Below, piece after piece: positions 49,761 through 60,830 of a DNA stretch of 64,000 nt. A model generated the notes under the pieces. It had not been told where the DNA came from. It made no database searches and was given only the letters and a program-made list of their open reading frames with translations. Position numbers and translations under genes: made by a program. How positions within the stretch are numbered: the stretch's first letter is position 1; each line of letters begins with the position of its first letter. Source of the DNA: Sympetrum striolatum (taxonomy: Eukaryota > Arthropoda > Insecta > Odonata > Libellulidae); contig OX388352.1 in assembly GCA_947579665.1 (NCBI GenBank), forward strand, positions 35,024,216 through 35,088,215, read 5' to 3'.

Positions 49761-51600
49761 AGTTTCATAATTTCAATGAGAGTACGACTTTCGGTGATAC
49801 CATAAGGAAAATATTTGAAACGTTCTTTACATTCCGATTTCTTCGCATCATATTCTTGTTATAGTTAAAGAGAGAAATAAGATCTGCGACCAAGCGATCA
49901 ACTTTACGTGTAAGTCTCATCTAAGTTATTGACACCTGATTCATAAATTAAATAATGAATTAATATACGACAAAGATGACTGCAGTGGATGATTCATCAT
50001 CCTATGAGATGTAAAGTTAGATATTCCAAACTCGGGAAAAATGTCGTCGTGAAGAAAGCTGATGGAATTAGTTCATAATGCTTTCCCTTTTATTCCTTCC
50101 GTTTTTGCTCTAATTTCACTATTAGTTGTGCTCTATTTACTTAGATTATGAGCTTACTTTCATTTTCTACTTTTTGTTATCAGCGCTCAAGTGCATTAAG
50201 TTAAAGAATCACCTCAAGGTCGATTCTTCCTCAAATATCAATGACTTCCATTTGTAGGATTTTTCAAAGTGGCACCCACCGGTTCGTGCCATTTTCACCT
50301 TGGGATCTTTTCACTAGGTCTTGCTTTCTAAGAGAATCTTAGACATCGTAAACATCTTTATTTTAGTTTGTTTGAGTTACTCTTTAACGAATCTGTAGTG
50401 AAACTAAGGCGTGTTATTTGTCTTTAATACCACTCTTCGTAGCAAATTGAACTGAATTTTTTTACTTAATTGGATATAGAGTAATGCAGAGAAATATATG
50501 AAGCAGGATCCTTGTTTCTTATCATTCTCCCCACCGACTGTTCGCATTAGATAGATCGAGTTTCTTTAAATTTGCACAGCTTTGGTCTTCTTGGCATTTT
50601 ACGCATTCTGCCATATTCAATATCTAACTTAAAAATGTTAATGAACGGAATCGATAAGGGAGATTTAGGTCGTTAATATGCATTTCATGCGGTTTCAATG
50701 ACTGCAACACAGGACATCCGAGATAATGATGACCATCCGTCATTTAAATTCCCTATCTTTAGTTATTTGTAGATACAGGTATTCATAAGATTTCATCTGC
50801 CGTAAGAATTACTCATTTTATGATCGAATTTTGCTTTTTTATTTGAGAGCAGTGTAAATTACATAACATACTCGATTTTTTTCCTAAGCTTACGGAAAAC
50901 TAGGTAAATGCAAACGTCCGAATCGTTCTTACGAGAAAAACCAGTTTAAAAGATTAATCATGAATTAATTTCTACTCTCAGAGTCTTAATGACCTTATTG
51001 CAACTTTTCCGCCTCCAAAATTCTTACGTTGCTTTACTGAAGAGAAGTTATTTGTATTATTCTTAGAATTGTTAATTTATGTAACGCTGACTACTCAACG
51101 AACAAAACGAAACCAATGCTCCTTAACTTTTTCGCAAAATTATAGAAAAATAAATCAATTATAAGGGAATCATATATTATAAAAATCTTGGTTAGTTATG
51201 TATTCATGTATTTTTACATCATTATCATCCACTGGATATACCTGAAGATCTAATTTGTTTCACAAAAACACGCTTATTATTTTGTTAATAAGATTTTATG
51301 TAATGATCTTCCTAAATTTGGTTAAATACAAGTACCATTATCGAAAGTATCCTGTAAAGAATCTTATTTATTAAATCTCAGATGCATTACTAGAAATATC
51401 ATAGCCAAACATCGGGATTCTCTAATTAAAGACGCACCCAGATTTTATTTGTTGAATATATTAAAAATATTTCTTTATAACAAACTGTAATGATTTGCGG
51501 AGACTCCGCTCATGCGATACAGGATTTAAGAACTGGAATTAACGCTATTCTGTGTCATTGAATAAGTTTTTTTCGGCTAATATCACACTTATTATTTCTC
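49761..51600. other. No gene recognised
   Basis: Long AT-rich interval. A small inverted pair, GTGGCAC and GTGCCA around ACCGGTTC, lies at about 50,270-50,292. Otherwise nothing supportable. Confidence 0.4.
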
Positions 51601-51607
51601 TCGAAGG

Positions 51608-51688
51608 ATGGCGTCGGGGTACGGCGTTGAAGAGGCTGCGTCAATGGATATCATCGAGATCAATTTTAGCAGTGAAATAGTAAAATAA
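51608..51688 (+). CDS. E4: short GC-rich ORF, possible E-exon paralogue
   Basis: Preceded by a pyrimidine-rich acceptor-like TATTTCTCTCGAAG|. The ATG opens a 26-codon frame, MASGYGVEEAASMDIIEINF then SSEIVK and a stop. GCGTCGG..TACGGCGTTGAAGAGGC resembles GCGTCGG..GGCATCGAAGAGGC of E1. A donor-like GTAAAA overlaps the end (GAAATA|GTAAAA), so the exon may splice there. Codon use is unlike the AT-rich flanks. Function unknown. Confidence 0.35.
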   Translation: MASGYGVEEAASMDIIEINFSSEIVK

Positions 51689-52204
51689 GGACTTCCTTGT
51701 GAAATTAAATCAGTAACTTTAGAAGTGAAGTGATGTTAATCCGTGAAGTACACATCCCAATGATATACTTTTATTCTAAAGTAATTAGTGAACCGACTTT
51801 TGAACGATTAAGTGAACCGTTATCTATTTATGCTATTTTTCCTTTTTTAATTGTTAATCTTTCATGTGACTCATGGTGGTGTATTTTTATTCTTAATTAA
51901 TTAAGTAAAAATTATGTGAACCTTCATGTATTTTTACTATTTGAACCTTATTAAATTTTAATCTTCCAATTGAATACTATTGATGCAGGGTTAACAAATA
52001 TTGATTGACGTTTGTTTCTTACCTATCTATTCAGTATTAAATCAATCTTCAAAAATATATTTTTATTGATCAATGGATATTTGTTTATATTGTATAATTG
52101 TTCTAATACTCCAATCCATCTGATTTTTAGCAATTTTAAAATGTTCTAGATTATATGTTAATGTTACTGTTATGTGTGTAATTATTAAGTATTATGTACT
52201 TCTG
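51689..52204. other. No gene recognised
   Basis: Strongly AT-rich, no supportable feature. Confidence 0.45.
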
Positions 52205-52555
52205 CTTGTAAAATATATGTAAACAAAAGTGGGATCTCTGGGGCAAGGTAGAGGGGGCCAGTAGCCCGCACCTGCCCCAGGCCATAATAAATAAAAGTGA
52301 AGTCGCGGGACTGAGCAAGGAGAGGTCGTTCGGGGAGAAATTGGGTCTGGGGGGATAGCTTGAAGAATAGCGTTGGTGCAGAGGGGGTCCGTAGCAGTGG
52401 TGGTGCAGTAGAGGATGACGAAGCGTGGCCGTCGTTGGAGGGGTCGCAGAGGGAGGGGGCTTCGAGGGAGGAGGGTCGAGGCAGGGGGTTTACCGAGTCA
52501 CTTACGAACACTGTGATCAATTGCACAAACAAAATGAAAAATTGAAACGACATTT
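52205..52555 (-). other. GC-rich island with a 122-codon ORF
   Basis: The island differs sharply from the flanks, with a purine-rich plus strand. On the minus strand an ORF at 52,553-52,185 starts MSFQFFILFVQLITVFVSDS, which looks like a signal peptide, followed by a Pro/Ser-rich region and a hydrophobic end. No domain recognised. The strand asymmetry and abrupt edges also fit a transposon end. I cannot decide between the two. Confidence 0.25.
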
Positions 52556-53399
52556 ATGGAAAATTTAAGGAACACGACATAACAGAGAGTTTAGTCCCCT
52601 AATTTTGCTTCCCTTCAATTAGAGAAAGTCAGATGAATATTATAACGATAAAAGTCGTGTTACTGAACTCAAACTTAGCGATATAGAAATAGTAAGTGCA
52701 CGAAATTTCAATAGACTCCGAGTGCCTTTAAATCAGTTGAATCAATCGAGTTTGGTAACTTATAGCTTAGGGTGTAGTCCAACAATAGAAATAAAATGCG
52801 CATGGTAGAGCATTCCTTTACACGTTCATGCATGTAAACCTTAGTGTTTTACTTGCCGTCCCTGGACAAATACTATAGTTTACTTTAGAGAAGTACCCGA
52901 TTTTGAAGGTTAAAAATCGGTGGTCCAATTTTCACTGACTGCCACTCACGTAATTTTCGATTTAGTAAGTTGCGATCAGGGTGTATATTAGCCTATCCAT
53001 AATGTTGATACTGATACGTTTTAGTAACTTAACACTGCAAATTTGTATTTTTGTTATCCTTGCGGCCACTACAGTTTAACTGCAGTTCCATACGAATTTT
53101 TCATTTCTATGTTATCAGAGGTTTACATTACTTACTTAAGTTACTATAATAGCACATAAACGGTTATAAAAATCCTGAAATCTTCATCATTTAGCAAGGA
53201 AATAAACTTTGTATCATGTGTATTGTGACCAAATAGCATGAAGGCTAATATTATTTTTGGGTGGTTTTATTTTTTTCTATTACCTGTAATGTACGAGTTT
53301 TTGTATTGAGTTATATATTTGTTTTTGTTTTGATGGAATGGCGTGTGGTGGGACTCCGGTGACATAGGACTCAAATATAAGCCAGGAGACCGAAAGAAA
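52556..53399. other. No gene recognised
   Basis: AT-rich interval between two GC-rich islands. No supportable feature. Confidence 0.4.
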
Positions 53400-53880
53400 T
53401 AGAAATAATGAGACTAGCAGTTGCCTACTGCCTGCTCCGCAGGCAGGTTAGTTCCCTTACGTTTGATAGGGCAGCATCGAAAGGTATTCGAGGCCTTCGT
53501 CAAAGATTCCGAAAGAGTAGATAATGTCAGAGACCGCAAAGTCGGGAGCTCACCCTCAGCAGTGAGATCAACTGATAAAGACTTAACTATGTTAAATGAC
53601 GCGCAAGCGATAGGAAAGCGGCGTTCGTCATCCCAAAAGAAAACGTCTCCCACTGCCCTCATTTTCCCAATTTTTTCAGTTTTTCGCCCGTTTTTCACCT
53701 CTAAACTCAACAAAAAAATGTAAACGCCTGTGCGTGCAGGCCGTCCGCCTCCAGCGCACCAAAAATCGTTGCGGGAGATTGAATTTAGACTCAGATTTTG
53801 CTGAAAGTGTTACATCCCTTTTTTGAGTACAGACGGACGGACAGGATTCCGTCTTAATATATATAGATGTAATATAACCA
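53400..53880. mobile_element. GC-richer segment, possible transposon fragment
   Basis: Both strands are open over about 100 codons between 53,414 and 53,723, which reflects base composition rather than two genes. It closes with ACAGACGGACGGACAGGATT and a TATATATAGAT end, a layout often seen at the 3' ends of arthropod non-autonomous elements. No terminal repeats identified. Confidence 0.3.
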
Positions 53881-53997
53881 CCGGAGAGTGAACATCCTCC
53901 CCTCCGTCCATTCTTCTACCCTTACCTCAATGCTGCGCTGTCATCTCGACTGCCTTCTATACCTAACCCTTCCCCTAACAAAATAACCCGATGCCTG

Positions 53998-54446
53998 TGT
54001 TAAATGTGACTGTTGTGTTGTAACTATTCCCCTGTAAACTATCCCTACACAAGCGTTACTGCCCAAAAAGCGAATATTTTGAATACAGGCTACTACTTTG
54101 TCAAGTGTCAACTATCGAGGAGAAAAATGAAATTTTCCATGTCGTTGGGTGGATTCCACGTCGTTAAGTGGAGATTCCAAGTCGCTATCGTTGAGCAGCA
54201 CTTCACCCCAGAGGAGATAATCGTGAAGAGGTTGGACGACCACTTGGGGATCGAAGGAAAGCAAGAGGAGAAAAAGGCCTAGCGGAGCGCAGAGGGAGAG
54301 GGCGAGCCAGCGGGGAATCTGAGGCCACAATAGACATCGCCGAAAAAGGGGAAGACCGCGTGGTCAGCAAGCATCGCGAAGCACCGTCACTGCCTGTGTA
54401 GTAGATTCTTTGGTTTTTTTGTGTCAATAAAGAAAAACCGTCACAG
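53998..54446 (+). mobile_element. Possible solo LTR
   Basis: Starts TGTTAAATGTGACTG and ends ...AACCGTCACA (TG..CA). It has a GC-rich interior and a polyadenylation signal AATAAAG about 20 bases before the end. Length of about 450 bp is ordinary for an arthropod LTR. No target duplication found at these ends and no retroviral coding sequence nearby, so this is tentative. An 89-codon ORF within (54,013-54,282) matches nothing I know. Confidence 0.3.
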
Positions 54447-55339
54447 TATATTATTTCATTAGAATCGTTGTTCTCTACTTTTAGCCATATCTTCCGAAAC
54501 AGGACAAATTCCATTTCGAAGATGATGATTCGTGTAGAATTTCTTTTTTTATCTACCCAGAGACGTGAAATAATTTCTTCCTTGACTGAGATTTCTCATT
54601 TCAATTACAATAGAGTAAAATGCGATAAATATGGAGGAGAATAAAAATCAACCATCTCTCTGACGGATTCATGGCTGCTTCGCTATACATAATTACAGTG
54701 CGTAGCATTCCACAGCTGATTAAATTATATTATTTTTTAATTATTCTGTTAAATTCCTTCTTCACTTATATCCAAAGATGTAAAAAAAATGTTCATACTC
54801 GGTAATTCTGGGACATTAGTTTTGACACTATTAACGAGATTTGCTTGTTTCTATACTAACATCGTTAAAAATATTTCTGCAATACTAAACAGGAAAACAG
54901 CTAAATTCCTTCTAACAAAATTTCATGTACGAATTCGTAGCATTTATTAATCTGTAACTTATATAAAAATATTATTTTTCATCCATTTAAAATATTTTTT
55001 CCTATTTTTAATTCTGTAACAAACACAGCAGTCCCGTAACTTGTCAGTTGAACCTTCGATTTCAAAATGTTATTATTTAAATATTATTATTTAAATACTT
55101 CGTAAATATTTAACAGTTCAAAGGAAAATAATGTACAAATTCCGATTACAAGTATCAGAGTTTACCTGATGAGATGCACTATTTCTATAACCCAAAAATA
55201 TGGAGTTTTCCTGAATTCTTTTAGTAATTGTCGAAATAACTTTTAAAAATTAGAATTACCTTTATTGAAAGCTTTTAACCATTCACAGGATATTAAAAAT
55301 ATCTGAATGTAGTAAAGTATCTATTTAACTCTTTGATGT
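54447..55339. other. No gene recognised
   Basis: Very AT-rich, with runs of ATTATT and AAATA. No supportable feature. Confidence 0.45.
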
Positions 55340-55772
55340 TCTGAAGCCAATACTATTAAAAATTAACAATACGAGTAAAATAATCACGTGTCTATTGGAT
55401 TGTTGGCTCTCCCTCAATTGGACCCTTCTTATTCATCAAGATTTGTCATTACATCTGTGAAGACGACTGATACTAAACCTACTATGAAAAAGAAGAATGT
55501 ATTACTAAACGAAAAAATGTAGCAAAAATATTATTCCAAGAAAATGCAGAATTGTCAAACTTGAATAACTGTTTTAGAGGTAATAATATGTAACATGAAC
55601 AATACGAGTACAATAATTACGTATTTATTGGATTGCTGGCAACTCCTCGCTTGGGCACTTTATCTTCATCAAGATTTTTACTTACTTCTGTGGAGACGAC
55701 AAAAAGCTACACCTACGGAGAAAGTAGAATGTATTAATAAACGGAATAATGTAGAAAAAATATAAAGTTATT
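55340..55772 (+). repeat. Two orphan, diverged satellite monomers
   Basis: About 26 kb from the array edge, same orientation. Landmarks kept in order are CAATACGAGTA.AATAATCACGTG, TATTGGATTG, CTGTG.AGACGAC, GTATTA.TAAACG, TTCCAAGAAAATGCAGAAT and GAATAACTGTTTTAGAGGTAAT. Two copies about 232 bp apart. They are as diverged from each other as from the array. On the minus strand the second copy is open as VSKNLDEDKVPKRGVASNPI after an acceptor-like CGTCTCCACAG, a possible trace of an exon. Confidence 0.9.
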
Positions 55773-55777
55773 CACGG

Positions 55778-55880
55778 CTAATACTCATCAGTTTCCAGAA
55801 TAGCCTCAAAAGAATGTCCTTCTGGATCATCGACATCACTGCGGGTGATCTTCTTGCACTCGAAGGGTTGATTATGATAT
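55778..55880 (-). CDS. Tandem exon repeat, copy X1
   Basis: Minus strand, open as YHNQPFECKKITRSDVDDPE then GHSFEAILETDEY to a TAG at 55,778-55,780. It aligns with X2 and X3 at 224-bp spacings in the same frame. Acidic, with conservative D/E and I/L exchanges between copies. No clear acceptor. The plus strand is also open over part of the region (55,814-56,059), but the minus-frame alignment between copies is the more conservative one. Confidence 0.4.
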
Positions 55881-55982
55881 CATATAATCACGATACTAGA
55901 AAAATTGTAAGCAATCCATTAGAAAAAATATATAGGCTAAATTATGTTTATCCAAATATCAATGAAGTACACGCGGAAGTTA

Positions 55983-56120
55983 ATATAAAATTTATCCTAG
56001 GTTTATACACATCAGTTTTCATGATCGCATCAAAAGATTGTCCTTCCTTAACGTATTGATCGCTGGGGAATCTCGCTATTGTCTCGAAGGTTTGTTTGAT
56101 GTTTGATAGAGACGCAATAA
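55983..56120 (-). CDS. Tandem exon repeat, copy X2
   Basis: Minus strand, open across the whole unit as IKQTFETIARFPSDQYVKEG then QSFDAIMKTDVYKPRINFIL. It shares F-[ED]-x(6)..D-x-Y..E-[G]-x-S-[FS]-[ED]-A-I-x-x-T-D-x-Y with X1 and X3. Splice sites not identified. Function unknown. Confidence 0.4.
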
Positions 56121-56227
56121 GTAAATTAAAATTTATCGATTAATCACTGGCCGTCGGCTCAAGTTTATATATATATAAATATATTAGTAAAATACATTAT
56201 GAACTTTATATCAATGTAACTCTGTGT

Positions 56228-56340
56228 TATACTCATCAGTTTCCAAGATCGCATCAGATGAATGTCTTCCGGATCCGAATACCGATCAATGGGGAAAGTC
56301 CCTTTGGAATCAAAGATTGCATTTTGATGACAGATAAACA
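56228..56340 (-). pseudogene. Tandem exon repeat, copy X3
   Basis: Minus strand reads FDSKGTFPIDRYSDPED and, after a one-base frame change, HSSDAILETDEYNT. It aligns with X1 and X2 from end to end, so it is either frameshifted or carries a small indel tolerated outside the coding part. Confidence 0.4.
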
Positions 56341-56439
56341 CGATACTATAAAATAGAAATATATCGACTAATAAAAGACCATAAGCTCATATATAATACA
56401 TTATCAATATAATATACGATGGATTTACATTCTATAAAT

Positions 56440-56520
56440 TATGTGTTACACTCATCAGCTTCCATCCGTCTTACCGAGTCCTACAGATCGCCCGGGAACT
56501 TCATCTTTCCCCTAAACTAT
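56440..56520 (-). pseudogene. Tandem exon repeat, copy X4 (partial)
   Basis: The segment ACACTCATCAGCTTCCATCC aligns with the start of the other repeats, 217 bp from X3. The rest is too diverged to translate. Confidence 0.3.
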
Positions 56521-56599
56521 ATTTCCATTAACCTAAATCCTTCATTCATGACGGAGCATGAAGAGCATTGTCTCTTTACCGAATCAAACGTAAACATAG

Positions 56600-57960
56600 G
56601 CGATCAGTGAAGTTGTGAGCGAGTTTCATTTGTAAGCCAGATGTCATGATTACACGTACGAATAATTGATTTACCAGTAATATAATTATCCATAACGTTT
56701 CTCGTTTATCCTAATTCAAAATATAATTACAGATGATACTGTGATTAAAATTCCTGATATACGTTAAAATGTAAGGAGAATGCCGGAAGCTACTTCGCAA
56801 AGTGAGAGGAAAGAATTGAAGGTCTTTGAAGAAATTGCATTGGGTTTAAGGGAAGTATTCGGTTACGCCAAGGTCTCTTATCTGGGGAAAAAGGAAGAGT
56901 ATTGGTAGTGAAAGCAAAGAATTTGACCTTCGTCAAATCTCATCATTTGTGTGTAAATTGTTTTGATGTTGTATGTAAATAACATTCACTTTTGCCTGTG
57001 GATGTATACAGAAGACGTACAAAAGAAACTGCAAGACATAGAAGTAATACGGCCAGGCTAGCAGGCGATGGACGAAACTGATTTAAATACTAGAAAGGGA
57101 GGGTTGGGTCTTTCAGCTTCAAATCGGATAGTTGGATTAACTGTTACTTTACGATTTATTAACAGAGTTAGACCCCCGTCACGTATTCTTTTTGCCTCGT
57201 ATCCATATCCAAAATGAATAATGTTAGACACGATCAGCAAATAGATTATTCAATTTTCTATTGAATTTCGATGGATCAATTGTATCTATAACTTTCAACG
57301 GTAATTTTCGAATTGAAATTCGGTTAATTTTAATCCACCTAGGAAGTTAATACAAAGCTTTCAGATATCTCGTCGAAAATATACGAAATACTGAACAGAG
57401 CATAATTATAGATTTTGATTTCATGTGACGAAGATAAATATTGGAGGATGAATGAATCATAAGTATGAAGTATAAACTGTTGCTTAATAGTGGGATACAA
57501 TGCGTATTATCCGCAGAAAACAAACTTGTCGATACTTATTAATGTTTAATAAATTCAGCCAGAATTCAAGGCGAACCAATATGAATACAACAAACTTCAT
57601 TCTTATTAAAGTGAAAGAAAGTTAATCGCATTGATAAGAGAATTTGAAAAAACTCCGTTATGCGTCATTGTCAGTTAAAATTCTTTCAATTCATTAATCA
57701 ATTTTGATTATAAATATAAAGGTTTTAACATTGAAATAAATAACTTTGTCATAATCCTTTCATACGAATTACTTTCAACCGCCGATCTCCGTTATTTCTA
57801 AGTAGGTAGTAAGTGGTTATTTCTACGCTTTGAAATTACTACCAAGTCCCCACATCAAATAACAATAGTATAATTGGGATTAAATTTAAACTCGATTAGA
57901 TAAATGTTGTATTTACCGTTAATTTACGAAGAATGAACGCCAACCTCGATCCCTCCCAAA
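56600..57960. other. No gene recognised (intron-like)
   Basis: AT-rich with no recognised element. A 60-codon minus-strand ORF at 57,058-57,240 lacks support. Confidence 0.4.
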
Positions 57961-57963
57961 AGG

Positions 57964-59318
57964 AAAAAATCTGATGTGGCCAGCACATGACTTTCTCCAT
58001 TTATAAGACGTAAATACTTATTTACGACAGTAATCTCTATATTCCATCTAAACTTGGAAGATGAGTGATTAATTTATATATTATTATCTTTTACGTCACA
58101 AACATTATAAATAATGTTTTCGGGATATGCTGGATGAAAAACGATGAAACTGGCCTTTCGCCCATAGAGCCCAGAGCGCCCACAAAGTACATAATCAGCA
58201 ACTTCCGGTTTATCAGTATTTCATGAATAACTCCTAAACAATCAGTGATACGAAAATATGTTTCATAGAAAAGTTATAGTAAATTTTATTTTCTAAAACA
58301 TTTAAAAATAAGAGTATATACCTAAATATCATATTTATGGAGATATTTTGAAAACCGGAAATGAGCTTTGGAGAATGAAGCTCGATTCCGGTAAACCGAT
58401 TTACTCCAAAAACTAATCAACTCTAAAGACTGTAATAGAAGTACTACTCATGAAATTTGGTGTTGATCCGCCAAATAGTTTTCATGTTAGAGCGCCCACA
58501 AAGTACATAATCATCTTCTTCCGGTTTATCAGTGTTTCACGAATAACTCCTAATCAACCGGTGATACAAATATATGTTAAATACAAACGTTATAGTAAAT
58601 TACATTATCTAAAACTTTTATAAGTAATACAATATACGTATATATCATATTTATGGAGATATTTTGAAAACCGGAAATGAGCTTTAATGAATACAGCTCG
58701 ACTTCCGGTTGACCGATTTACTCCAAAAACTAATCAACTCTGACAGCACACACCACAGTACTATTTATGAAGTTTGGTATTGATACGAAGAATAATTTTC
58801 ACGTTAGAGCGCCCACTATCACACACAAACATACACACACACACACACACAGACATCATTCCGAAAATGGTCAAAACGTGTTCTAGGGACCCCAAAACAT
58901 GTATTTCCGTTGAAATCTCGAAGTCGAATTTTTTCATGAAAACAATACTTTCTCTATACTTCGTATATGGAGAAAGTAAAAAGGATAGACAAAGTGCCGG
59001 TATTTGGGAAGAATTCGAGATCCACGAACTTCACACTTTTCTTCTGCCTCGCATCTGTCTCCAAAATTAAACAAATAAACTATAATATGCACATTGGTTA
59101 CGCATCTTGCGATTGCATTCTGTTCGATAAGTTAGTGCGAGATTTTCGTTATCTGAAGACGAGATGGGTAAATCTAAAGTTAAGATACCTGTTTTTACTT
59201 TCTCCATATACGAAGTATAGAGAAAGTATTGTTTTCATGAAAAAATTCGACTTCGAGATTTCAATGGAAATACATGTTTTGGGGTCCCTAGATCACGTTT
59301 TGACCATTTTCGGAATGA

Positions 59319-59356
<38 letters not shown>

Positions 59357-60117
59357 CGTGCGTGCATGCGTGCGTGCGTGCGTGCGTGCGTGCATAAATA
59401 TGACATATACGTGTATTGTATTACTTATAAAAGTTTTAGATAATGTGTTTTACTATAACTTTTGTATGTAATATATTTTTATATCATTTTTATATTCTCA
59501 CTATTTATATCACCGGTTGATTAGGAGTTATTCAGGAAATACTGATAAACCGGAAGAAGATGATTATGTACTTTGTGGGCGCTCTAACATACAAAGTATT
59601 TGTCAGATCAACACCAAATACCATATATAATTCTTTTATTACAGTCGTTAGAGTTGATTAGTTTTTGGAGTAAATCGATGAATCGGAAGTTGAGCTTCAT
59701 TCTTCAAAGCTCATTTTCCGGTTTTCAAATATCTCCATAAATATGATATTTAGGTATATACTTTTATTTATAAATGTTTTAGAAAATTAAATTTACTATA
59801 ACTTTTGTATGAAACATATTTTTTTATCACTGATTGTTTAGGAGTTATTCATGAAATACTGATAAACTGGAAGTTGCTGATTATGTACTTTGTGGGCGAT
59901 CTGGGCCTTATGGGCGAAAGGCCAATTCCATCGTTTTTCATCGATCATGTCCCGAAAAACATTATCTATTATGTTTGTGACGTCAAAGATAATAATATAT
60001 AAATTAATCACTCATCTTCCAAGTCAGATTGAATATAGAGTTCGAAATTACTGTCGTAGATAAATATTTACATCTTATATATGGAGAAAGTCATGTGCTG
60101 GCCACATCAGATTTTTT
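57964..60117. mobile_element. Long foldback element with tandemly repeated arms
   Basis: Two inverted arms, 57,964-58,978 and 59,197-60,117, are similar throughout. The outer ends read AAAAAATCTGATGTGGCC and its complement, the inner ends ACTTTCTCCATATACGAAG and its complement. Each arm contains a direct duplication of about 325 bp marked by AAGTACATAATCA, ATGGAGATATTTTGAAAACC and AAAACTAATCAACTCT. Microsatellites (CA)n at about 58,820-58,852 and (GT)n/(GCGT)n at about 59,321-59,392 lie at matching places. No transposase. Arms are moderately diverged, so not a recent insertion. Apparent ORFs across it (58,774-59,443) are structural by-products. Confidence 0.85.
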
Positions 60118-60312
60118 GTTTTCGAAATTCGCCGCTAGGTGGCAGAACCTGTATTACATATATTTTACGAAAGGAATCCTACCTACCCTACTCAACCCAT
60201 CGGCATATTTCGCGATTAGTACCGGAGATTGAGTGCGCGAGTTCTGTAGCAATACATTGTTGGTGGTTGACAAAAGTGCTGCCACCTAGCGGCGAATTTC
60301 GAAAACAAAAAA
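60112..60312. repeat. Inverted repeat abutting the foldback element
   Basis: Arms of about 28-34 bp, 60,112-60,145 and 60,279-60,312, centred on TTCGAAATTCGCCGCTAGGT and its complement, with a spacer of about 133 bp. The adjoining ACAGGTATCTTAACTTTAG at 60,311-60,330 is the complement of 59,175-59,195 between the foldback arms, so the element probably extends to about 60,330. Confidence 0.75.
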
Positions 60313-60607
60313 CAGGTATCTTAACTTTAGTTTAACCGACGAGACGTTCTCATTAAATAAAATTATTACTAAATCCAATGAGATTATCGAAATAATTTAA
60401 GCACGACACTACTTCGGTGCGGTGAGAGATAGTATGATTCATTTTAAATAAGGTATGACCGAAGATTATTCAGATACATTAGTGACACCAACTTCATTCA
60501 CTAATTATGCGCGAAAAGAACATTCACAATATCAGAATTATCAGCGCACTGCAGGAATTATAAATATTAAAGAGAGGAATTAGACTTAAGGAGTCTAAAT
60601 AACTTAC

Positions 60608-60830
60608 CATATATTGGAAGTCCTGGAAGGTAGCTGCAGCATCTTGGCAACCAAAAGGCCCCAAATTCAAAATTTAACGGTTTTCTTGAAAGCAATTGTT
60701 ATAACAACCTCACTAGACGAAAAGACGACAGCGACTGAGCTTCCCGTCTTCAGAATAAGAAACGAACAAATTGCTGCGATCTGATTGGTCGAATTTGATT
60801 TTTCCGTATGCGGCAACACCCCCAACTTCA
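60608..60830 (-). promoter_or_regulatory. P3: CCAAT module with first-exon-like donor
   Basis: Third copy of the P module. CGACCAATCAGATCG, CGTCTAGTG, AAAACCGTTA and TTTTGAATTT occur in the same order as in P1 and P2, ending at the donor ATATG|GTAAGTTA. The last segment has two open readings: one is GPFGCQDAAATFQDFQYM, the other starts at an ATG as MLQLPSRTSNI. It lies upstream, on the minus strand, of the foldback element and the X exons. Confidence 0.5.

Noticed and set aside
53414..53723. Fully overlapping sense and antisense ORFs of about 100 codons
   Set aside because: Openness on both strands reflects composition. No domain on either.
55814..56059. 81-codon plus-strand ORF across the X repeats
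   Set aside because: The minus-strand frames of X1-X3 align with each other more conservatively, so the plus-strand ORF is probably a shadow. Not fully excluded.
56160..56200. Telomere or origin signals
   Set aside because: Only simple TA-rich runs. No telomeric pentamer or hexamer arrays seen anywhere in the window.
58774..59443. 98- and 158-codon plus-strand ORFs
   Set aside because: They run through the inner arms, the microsatellite and the loop of the foldback element. The second ends in VCVCVCV from the GT repeat.
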